NCBI GenBank assembly: GCA_022013635.1
Contig: JAKLPX010000112.1
Span: 1-5,513, forward strand
Source of the DNA: Candidatus Delongbacteria bacterium
GTDB lineage: Bacteria > UBA4055
Direction of reading: 5' to 3'
DNA length: 5,513 nt
The translations under genes and the position numbers were made by a program. Within the stretch, counting starts at the first letter, position 1. Every line of letters starts with the position of its first letter. Of the stretch, positions 1-4,012 are shown one piece after another. Below the pieces are notes generated by a model. It had not been told where the DNA came from and searched no databases. It worked only from the letters and a program-made list of their open reading frames with translations.

Positions 1-413
1 CATGAATCGTAATAACTGATTTCAATTGGTCTGTCTTTTTTTGTGCCCATTACTGATTGAATAAAATTGTAATAGCCAACTTGACTCCAAAGCTTTTCTC
101 TAGTTTCATCTCCGCAAAAACTCTTCCCCAACAATAATCTTTTGATATTTGTTAAAGTAGGTGGGTTTTTCCTCCACGATTCTTCGATGGCTGCTTCGTG
201 GATACAAAGCCTTGTGAAATCTTTGTTGTTCAGTGCTTTTTCAATGTCGATAATTTTTTGTGCATCGTCCTTTGCGTCTGCATAGTGCGATTCACCGACA
301 ATCAGTACTTTGTACTTGGATTTGGTATAGTTTTTACCTACCCAAGGTAGCCAAGTCAGATTCTTTACTGAATTGAGTTGCTTGTCAAATCCTCTGTCTA
401 AATTCTGCTCCAC
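1..413 (-). CDS. Partial protein with a GESHY motif, possibly UDG-fold; 3' end outside window
   Basis: Open on the minus strand from a GTG at 411-413 to the left edge, giving about 137 N-terminal residues without a stop. The start is chosen because GGAGGAG (418-424) lies 4 nt before this GTG; no ATG is available nearby. The protein begins VEQNLDRGFDKQLNSV, then a conserved-looking LPWVGKNY stretch (about residues 22-29) and a hydrophobic strand ending in VLIVGESHY (about 36-44), later YYNFIQSVMG (about 117-126). A beta strand running into a Gly-Glu-Ser-His loop, followed by an aromatic-rich YNF segment, resembles the layout of uracil-DNA-glycosylase-fold proteins. That is a pattern impression, not an identification, and the usual GxDPG motif is absent. 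It lies 22 bp after the stop of the 117-aa gene and is probably co-transcribed with it. I am confident it is a real gene; the function is open. Confidence 0.8.
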   Translation of the reverse strand, partial: MEQNLDRGFDKQLNSVKNLTWLPWVGKNYTKSKYKVLIVGESHYADAKDDAQKIIDIEKALNNKDFTRLCIHEAAIEESWRKNPPTLTNIKRLLLGKSFCGDETREKLWSQVGYYNFIQSVMGTKKDRPIEISYYDS

Positions 414-417
414 GATA

Positions 418-424
418 CTCCTCC
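418..424 (-). promoter_or_regulatory. Ribosome binding site that fixes the GTG start
   Basis: GGAGGAG read on the minus strand, 4 nt (6 nt from the GGAGG core) before the GTG start at 413. The same heptamer precedes the upstream gene of this operon (797-803). Strong Shine-Dalgarno sites are uncommon in Bacteroidota, so these stand out. Confidence 0.7.
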
Positions 425-435
425 TTTTTTTTGTT

Positions 436-789
436 TTATTTAACATTGTAGCTTTCTAGTATAAGATAACCTTCATTAACTTCAACAAAATTAAAGCTCT
501 CAAGGCTATGATACTCAAATTTTCTATGGTTCCCCATTTGATTCCAAGAGTTTTTTAAAATGAATGAATTACCAAGTTTAATTTCATTCGTTTTAGAATC
601 AAATCCTTCGATGTGGTAAATTCTGTTTACACCCTTGAAATCTTTTGATAACCAATAAGGTGCGAGATATTTTGCATTTTGCTGTTCCAAGTTGGGTATG
701 CCTATATTCTTGTCAATTCCTACGATATTTCTGTATGAAACATCAATTTTGAAATTATCATTTTCAGGTACAACAATTACATTTATCAT
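436..789 (-). CDS. 117-aa hypothetical protein, first gene of a two-gene operon
   Basis: Complete ORF of 117 residues starting MINVIVVPEN and ending LILESYNVK. I do not recognise a family. It has no signal peptide and no membrane helix; the alternating hydrophobic/polar pattern and the many aromatic residues suggest a small soluble, mostly beta protein. Segments that look conserved are YLAPYWLS (about residues 42-49), GVNRIYHIEGF (about 53-63), LGNSFILKNSW (about 72-82) and FEYHSLESFNF (about 91-101). The start is supported by GGAGGAG at 797-803, 7 nt before the ATG, and by a Bacteroidota-type promoter just upstream. The next gene begins 22 bp after its stop with the same Shine-Dalgarno heptamer, so the two are probably one operon and may act together. 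Confidence 0.8.
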   Translation of the reverse strand: MINVIVVPENDNFKIDVSYRNIVGIDKNIGIPNLEQQNAKYLAPYWLSKDFKGVNRIYHIEGFDSKTNEIKLGNSFILKNSWNQMGNHRKFEYHSLESFNFVEVNEGYLILESYNVK

Positions 790-796
790 TTTCAGA

Positions 797-803
797 CTCC
801 TCC
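797..803 (-). promoter_or_regulatory. Ribosome binding site of the 117-aa gene
   Basis: GGAGGAG on the minus strand, 7 nt upstream of the ATG at 787-789. It is an optimal spacing and supports this start codon. Confidence 0.7.
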
Positions 804-819
804 GATTTTTTTTATCAAT

Positions 820-903
820 TTACAAATATACATCATTTTTTTGATGCAACCAACACATACTATCTGTCTGCAATCCTAAACATTTATATCTAATTTTCCT
901 CAT
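820..903 (-). CDS. Doubtful 27-codon ORF with a perfect AGGAGG
   Basis: ATG at 901-903, stop TAA at 820-822, encoding MRKIRYKCLGLQTDSMCWL and eight more residues. The only argument for it is AGGAGG (912-917 on the plus strand as CCTCCT), 8 nt before the ATG. The peptide has no recognisable domain or membrane helix, and the end of the ORF overlaps the promoter of the next operon. It may be a leader peptide, a decayed gene start or chance. Confidence 0.2.
   Translation of the reverse strand: MRKIRYKCLGLQTDSMCWLHQKNDVYL
823..853 (-). promoter_or_regulatory. Bacteroidota-type promoter of the two-gene operon
   Basis: On the minus strand TATATTTG (823-830) matches the TAnnTTTG -7 element of the Bacteroidota housekeeping sigma factor. 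A TTG at 851-853 lies 20 bp upstream as the -33 element; a second TTG at 847-849 gives 16 bp. Transcription would start at roughly 815, giving a leader of about 25 nt to the 117-aa gene. The spacer holds a small perfect inverted repeat (CATCA...TGATG, 831-846), which could be an operator or chance. Confidence 0.55.
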
Positions 904-930
904 CAGTTTAACCTCCTAATATCTGTCTGC
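861..930. repeat. 11-bp direct repeat TATCTGTCTGC, two copies 59 bp apart
   Basis: TATCTGTCTGC occurs at 861-871 and 920-930 in the same orientation, within the leader between the attC-like element and the promoter of the left operon. The two copies flank the doubtful short ORF. They could be a regulator-binding pair or a small local duplication; no third copy was seen. Confidence 0.5.
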
Positions 931-956
931 GTAAGTCCCTTTAACTGCATTGGCTC

Positions 957-1022
957 TAACGGTCATGGAAAAAAGCTAACAAGATAAAACATCACTCGGG
1001 TCAAGTCATTTTTCCAATGTTA
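957..1022 (-). repeat. attC-like palindrome A, at the 3' end of the yidD operon
   Basis: Imperfect inverted repeat of 66 bp. Outer arms: CTAAC (956-960) pairs with GTTAG (1019-1023), extendable as GCTCTAAC against GTTAGGGGC with one G-T pair and one bulge. Inner arms: TGGAAAAA (966-973) pairs with TTTTTCCA (1009-1016). The outer and inner stems are separated by unequal unpaired bases (5 on one side, 2 on the other), and an extra unpaired base follows the inner stem (GAC against GC). This R''-L''-loop-L'-R' layout with GTTA cores is that of integron attC sites, although the cores are not perfect matches to RYYYAAC/GTTRRRY. It begins just after the yidD stop codon in the direction of the genes, as attC sites do in cassettes. 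It shares about 18/20 bases at one end and 17/18 at the other with element B. Confidence 0.55.
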
Positions 1023-1044
1023 GGGGCTGTGGGTTGGGTTACCG

Positions 1045-1302
1045 TTAGGGATAGTCAGTACCTCCACTGTTAGGCATACACCTTAGTAATCTTCCGATTG
1101 TCATTTTGATTCCCTTAACTGTACCATATTTCTTCAAGGCGATTATCCCGTATTCTGAGCAAGTTGGAGTATAACCACAAATTTTCCTTATGTATTTGGG
1201 GGCGAATCGTTGATACAGTAGAATTATGCTAATTAAAAGCTTTGTGACACAATTATTAGAAGAGCGCTTGTTTGAATATGTTATCTTGTCTGTAATAATC
1301 AT
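1045..1302 (-). CDS. yidD: YidD, membrane protein insertion efficiency factor
   Basis: 85 residues, the usual size for the family. YidD is a small inner-membrane-associated protein thought to assist YidC/Sec-dependent insertion of membrane proteins. Family signatures are visible: an amphipathic/hydrophobic stretch KLLISIILLYQRFAPKYI (residues 21-38) corresponding to the membrane-binding helix and the YQ..SP region, the Cys-rich core C42...PTCSEY (46-51), the basic ALKKYG..KGI segment (55-65), R71, RC (74-75), and a C-terminal GGTDYP in place of the GYDPVP of proteobacterial forms. The first 18-20 residues are a variable N-terminal extension. The start codon lies one base after the stop of the upstream membrane-protein gene (TGAaATG), so translation is probably coupled; the GGA upstream is only a weak ribosome site. 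The usual yidD context (rpmH, rnpA, yidC) is absent, so this may be an extra, mobile copy. Confidence 0.93.
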   Translation of the reverse strand: MIITDKITYSNKRSSNNCVTKLLISIILLYQRFAPKYIRKICGYTPTCSEYGIIALKKYGTVKGIKMTIGRLLRCMPNSGGTDYP

Positions 1303-1303
1303 T

Positions 1304-1714
1304 TCAAATCTTTTCCAATATTCGAGAGAAAAAAGAATTTCTACTTAAAATTACTCGGTAGTTCCAAAAAAACCAAGAAACAACTGCACCGCAAAAATAC
1401 GCAAGTATATCAAAATAGTCCGCTGTTGCTGCGGAGACAAAATGAGGTCCAGCAATTTCAAAAATAATTGACCATACAATTAGAGGAGTTATTATTTCAA
1501 CTAATTGTGGAGGGGAGTCATTTTTTCTTAAACCAAAGAGCCTTGAAATATAAAGAAGAATCGGCAATGCAACAGGTATCAAAACAAAATCCCCCAAATA
1601 GAAATTCCAAAAAGAATAGATGAAACTACTTCTATCAATCACAATATATCTGCTTAAAATATATAATATTGCAGACCCAATAAATACAGGATCAAGAAGG
1701 TATTTGAATCTCAT
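1304..1714 (-). CDS. 136-aa four-helix integral membrane protein
   Basis: Starts MRFKYLLDPVF and ends SRILEKI. Four hydrophobic segments are visible at about residues 8-25, 38-58, 71-90 and 100-118. Conserved-looking polar positions are NFYLGDF..IP (about 37-47), FE.AGP (about 85-90) and ATADYFDILAYFCGA (about 95-109). This D..P / FE..P / AD..D..AY..G pattern resembles small Bacteroidota membrane proteins sometimes annotated 'magnesium citrate secondary transporter', a label with little support. I chose the ATG at 1712-1714 rather than the longer ORF from 1753: the longer start lies inside the zinc-ribbon gene, while 1714 is 7 nt after that gene's stop. Its stop is one base from the yidD start. 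Being between a zinc-ribbon membrane protein and YidD suggests a membrane-related role; the substrate is unknown. Confidence 0.8.
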   Translation of the reverse strand: MRFKYLLDPVFIGSAILYILSRYIVIDRSSFIYSFWNFYLGDFVLIPVALPILLYISRLFGLRKNDSPPQLVEIITPLIVWSIIFEIAGPHFVSAATADYFDILAYFCGAVVSWFFWNYRVILSRNSFFSRILEKI

Positions 1715-1721
1715 ATTCTGC

Positions 1722-1898
1722 CTATAAACCTGCTGCCAGAATAATAACAGCAACGATTACGGCACCAACGATTAACATAAAAAGACCACACCCACCCATG
1801 CTTTGAGCAGTCTTTTTAAAAGGGTGACCACATTTTGGGCATGTGGATGCCTCATTTGAAACTTCACTCTGACAATTGGGACACAACATAATCGCCAT
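1722..1898 (-). CDS. 58-aa zinc-ribbon protein with one transmembrane helix
   Basis: Short gene encoding MAIMLCPNCQ... with four cysteines in two CxxC knuckles, C6-x2-C9 and C20-x2-C23, followed by GHPF: a typical zinc ribbon of the zinc_ribbon_2/DZR type. After a short basic linker (KK at 28-29), residues about 38-57 form one continuous hydrophobic helix (GLFMLIVGAVIVAVIILAAG). The protein is thus expected to sit in the inner membrane with the zinc ribbon in the cytoplasm. The start is supported by GGAGG at 1903-1907, 4 nt before the ATG. It is the first gene of the operon with the four-helix protein (7 nt downstream) and yidD. Its function is unknown; such small zinc-ribbon membrane proteins often occur beside other small membrane proteins. 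No convincing TAnnTTTG promoter was found upstream; CAAAGGTT at 1930-1937 (AACCTTTG on the gene strand) is one mismatch away. Confidence 0.85.
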   Translation of the reverse strand: MAIMLCPNCQSEVSNEASTCPKCGHPFKKTAQSMGGCGLFMLIVGAVIVAVIILAAGL

Positions 1899-1902
1899 AA
1901 TT

Positions 1903-1907
1903 CCTCC
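1903..1907 (-). promoter_or_regulatory. Ribosome binding site of the zinc-ribbon gene
   Basis: TTGGAGGAATTATG on the minus strand: GGAGG 4 nt before the ATG at 1896-1898. It marks the start of a gene short enough to be missed by length cut-offs. Confidence 0.6.
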
Positions 1908-1976
1908 AACGTTATTAATTTTATTATTTCAAAGGTTAGCATACAAATTAACTTATCTAACCCAACCCATTGCCCC

Positions 1977-2040
1977 TAACGGTTAGGGAAAAAAGCGTGG
2001 CAAATAACATTCCCCTCGCCGTGTCATTTTTCCCATGTTA
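1977..2040 (-). repeat. attC-like palindrome B, upstream boundary of the yidD operon
   Basis: Imperfect inverted repeat of 64 bp related to element A. Outer arms TAAC (1977-1980) and GTTA (2037-2040); inner arms GGGAAAAA (1986-1993) and TTTTTCCC (2027-2034), a perfect 8-bp stem; unequal unpaired bases between outer and inner stems (5 versus 2). The central part is less conserved than the arms but shares CTCG and an ATAACAT-like block with A. Outside the cores the right flank (CAGGATG) does not pair with the left flank (CATTGCCCC). In a cassette array this is normal, because the two flanks belong to different cassettes. Confidence 0.55.
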
Positions 2041-2190
2041 CAGGATGTTTCAAGTTCTCTCGATTTCAATGGGAAAAAAAAGATAGAGAAATTTAGTAAA
2101 AAAAATGTAGTTTTGATACACAAATAAGCGTATATTTGAAACTGATTAACTTTCAAGGTGAAAATGTGGAAAAAAAAATAAATAACTAAA
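2041..2190. other. Intergenic leader between attC-like element B and the restriction-modification locus
   Basis: AT-rich, with several A runs (2074-2081, 2098-2105, 2170-2178). It contains the promoter of the methyltransferase gene but no gene, RNA gene or clear terminator that I can see. An in-frame mini-ORF (ATG at 2164, five codons, stop at 2179) precedes the methyltransferase start. Confidence 0.5.
2112..2138 (+). promoter_or_regulatory. Bacteroidota-type promoter of the restriction-modification locus
   Basis: TATATTTG at 2131-2138 is a full match to the TAnnTTTG -7 element. TTTG at 2112-2115 is the candidate -33 element, but the 15-bp gap is shorter than the usual 19-20, so the upstream half is uncertain. 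The expected transcript start is near 2145, giving a leader of about 45 nt. Confidence 0.5.
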
Positions 2191-4011
2191 ATGTGTAATG
2201 AAGAATTTATGTCTATAGAAACTCAATACAAAGCTACTCTTTATAAAAAGGAAATAAAGAATCATAGATTATTAAATAGCTGTTTTCTTAACGAATCATG
2301 TTGTAATGAATTCTATTATAGTATGAATGACATGGCCGATTTAAGTAATTGCATTGTGGGCGAAAGAAAAATCGAATATCCCCAGCTTGAATTATTTCCT
2401 TTAGAACAAGTAGAATCAATAAATACGAATCAAGAATCAAGTTCTTTCATACAAAATAAAAAGAACTTACTAGGGCAAGTAAATACTCCACATGTACTAG
2501 CTAAATTTATGATTTACCTTCTAAAAAAGGACCTTCAAGCGAATCAAAAAATACTCGACCCTTGTATAGGACCAAATACTTTTCTATCATACCTTGATGA
2601 CATTGATAGCTCGATTAAAATAAAAGGAGTCGAGTTAGATAAAAGTTTGATTTCCGAAAAAACAGGAATATTTTTCGCAAAACCAAACAGAGAATTAGTT
2701 CTTGATAGTTTTTTTAATTTATCTCTTTCTGAAAAATATGATTACATAATTCAAAATCCACCCTATGTCAGACAAGAATTAATGATGGATGGCGAGAATT
2801 CAAAAACTAAAGCTCTTAAAAGTTTGCCGATTATATCTGACATTATTCCTTCAAAATCAAATTTATATGTATACTTTTTACTTAAAGCCATCTTCCACTT
2901 AACAGATAGAGGAAGGATGATTGCGGTGATTTATGATTCTTGGTTGTATAGCGATTTTGGTAAAGTACTGAAAGAAGTTTTTATTCGCTTTGGTATAATA
3001 GAAGGCATATATCATTTTAAGAAAAACGCTTTCCCAGACGCCGATGTTGGTGCAACCGTGATTGATTACAAGCGCATTATAAGTCCCATAGAAAAACCAA
3101 AGCAAATAAAGCTTTATTCATTAAGAAAAATTGAAGAAATTGCTACTTACGAATCAATACCAAATTTGAGTTTTAAACAAATACTGGTAAAAGATATTTT
3201 TACTTTTAGGTTCAATGAAGAAACTGTGATTGATTTTAAAAGCGCATTTTTTAAGCCTATTAGTCAATTAAGTCGAAATTCGATCCAAAGAGGAATTTCT
3301 TCAATTGCAAATGAATACTTTATCAATCGTATAAAATTGTTTGAAGAGTCAATACCATTTGTAAAGGATGTAACTACGATAAAAACTTTTAGTGTTGAAT
3401 CGGAAACATCATTTTTACTTAATTTGAGTGGAACTAATTCACCAAAAGCTATGAATCATATAGAAAATGTAAGGAAAGAAATTCTTGCAAATAGTGATAA
3501 GTTTAAAGCCTTGAAGGAGCAAATTCAGAGAAATCAGGATTGGTTTGTAGTTAAACTTAAGAAGCCAGGTAATATTTTATTTAATTACTACCTGAGAAAG
3601 AATATTGATTTTTTGCTAAATGAAGAACTCCATTACTCATCTGACAATTTCTATATTCTGAATATTGAGGAAAATTTGATGGCATACTTTGCTATATTGA
3701 ATTCTACGTTTACAAGAATTTCAGTACTACTTCATTCAAGGAATCAAGGGAATGGGCTCCGCAAAATACAATTATATGAATTTAAAGATATCCCCGTGAT
3801 TGACATCAACAAGCTTTCAAGTAATACAATTCAAAAGTTAGAAATTGCTGGAAGAGAGTTGAAATCTGTGAGCAGATTTTCTAGCTACAAGGAGAAAATG
3901 ATAAATGGTATTGATGAAATATTAATTGAGGAGTATAACTTGCATAACAGTGTTGGAATTTCAACTCCGCAAATTCATGCTGACATAGAAAACATATTTT
4001 CAATGAATTAA
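2191..4011 (+). CDS. N6-adenine DNA methyltransferase of the Eco57I/TaqI-like class (stand-alone M subunit)
   Basis: 606 residues. It transfers a methyl group from S-adenosylmethionine to adenine in a DNA recognition site, protecting it from the neighbouring nuclease. Visible motifs, in order: GQVNTP (95-100), the N-terminal 'TP' element of gamma-class enzymes; motif I DPCIGPNTFL (123-132), binding AdoMet; motif II acidic residues E148/D150 after a hydrophobic strand; motif IV NPPY (189-192) with the catalytic Asn-Pro-Pro-Tyr; and VYFLLKAIFHLTDRGRMIAVI (227-247) for motifs V-VI. The C-terminal half should hold the target recognition domain; its end (LNSTFTR..., then GNGLRKIQLYEFKDIPV) is typical of Eco57I-like enzymes. 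Motif I has Cys-Ile and Pro-Asn where DPACGSGTFL is usual. The ATG at 2191 is the first after an in-frame stop at 2179; the ATG at 2209 (MSIETQ) is an alternative. No Shine-Dalgarno site; A-rich leader. The first 90 residues match nothing I know. Confidence 0.9.
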   Translation: MCNEEFMSIETQYKATLYKKEIKNHRLLNSCFLNESCCNEFYYSMNDMADLSNCIVGERKIEYPQLELFPLEQVESINTNQESSSFIQNKKNLLGQVNTPHVLAKFMIYLLKKDLQANQKILDPCIGPNTFLSYLDDIDSSIKIKGVELDKSLISEKTGIFFAKPNRELVLDSFFNLSLSEKYDYIIQNPPYVRQELMMDGENSKTKALKSLPIISDIIPSKSNLYVYFLLKAIFHLTDRGRMIAVIYDSWLYSDFGKVLKEVFIRFGIIEGIYHFKKNAFPDADVGATVIDYKRIISPIEKPKQIKLYSLRKIEEIATYESIPNLSFKQILVKDIFTFRFNEETVIDFKSAFFKPISQLSRNSIQRGISSIANEYFINRIKLFEESIPFVKDVTTIKTFSVESETSFLLNLSGTNSPKAMNHIENVRKEILANSDKFKALKEQIQRNQDWFVVKLKKPGNILFNYYLRKNIDFLLNEELHYSSDNFYILNIEENLMAYFAILNSTFTRISVLLHSRNQGNGLRKIQLYEFKDIPVIDINKLSSNTIQKLEIAGRELKSVSRFSSYKEKMINGIDEILIEEYNLHNSVGISTPQIHADIENIFSMN

Positions 4012-4012
4012 A

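Larger units (their letters stand above)
960..1979 (-). mobile_element. Putative integron-type gene cassette carrying the zinc-ribbon/membrane protein/yidD operon
   Basis: A 1,020-bp segment delimited by the G^TT positions of the GTTA cores of two attC-like elements. It is compact, with three co-oriented, tightly packed genes and little else. The bases just inside one end (1959-1979) are the inverted repeat of those inside the other end (1020-1040): including the core G, 20 of 22 positions pair (GTTAGGGGC..TGGGTTGGGTT, where only two bases differ). In an integron cassette the start of the cassette and the R'' arm of its own attC are complementary because they form one hairpin in the excised circle, so this is the expected signature. 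The palindromes alone would also allow the opposite orientation (1020-2037). Gene direction, and the yidD stop directly abutting element A, favour the one given. No integrase or attI is in the window. Confidence 0.45.
1019..1980. repeat. 22-bp inverted repeat bracketing the three-gene operon
   Basis: Arms at 1019-1040 and 1959-1980, 20 of 22 positions complementary; both carry GTTAGGGGC followed by GGGTTGGGTT when read inward-to-outward appropriately. The arms start at the core positions of the two attC-like elements. They could alternatively be terminal inverted repeats of a small non-autonomous transposable element, but no target-site duplication is evident and the arms are embedded in longer palindromes. 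Confidence 0.75.

Noticed and set aside
966..1016. Element A as a rho-independent terminator of the yidD operon
   Set aside because: The A/T-rich inner stem has a long loop of about 35 nt, there is no GC-rich stem followed by a T run, and the same structure occurs upstream of the operon as element B.
1304..1753. Longer version of the four-helix membrane protein starting at 1753
   Set aside because: The extra 13 residues overlap the zinc-ribbon gene in another frame. The start at 1714 follows that gene's stop by 7 nt and gives a better operon arrangement.
957..2040. CRISPR array or IS element
   Set aside because: Only two palindromic copies about 1 kb apart with genes between them; no regular spacers, no transposase and no target-site duplication.
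2164..2190. A9 run with the mini-ORF before the methyltransferase start, as a slippage-based leader
   Set aside because: The mini-ORF is five codons and in frame with a stop before the real start. A runs are common in this AT-rich leader, so there is no positive evidence for programmed slippage.
2899..3105. Minus-strand ORF of 68 codons
   Set aside because: Antisense to the well-supported methyltransferase domain; no ribosome site and no family resemblance.
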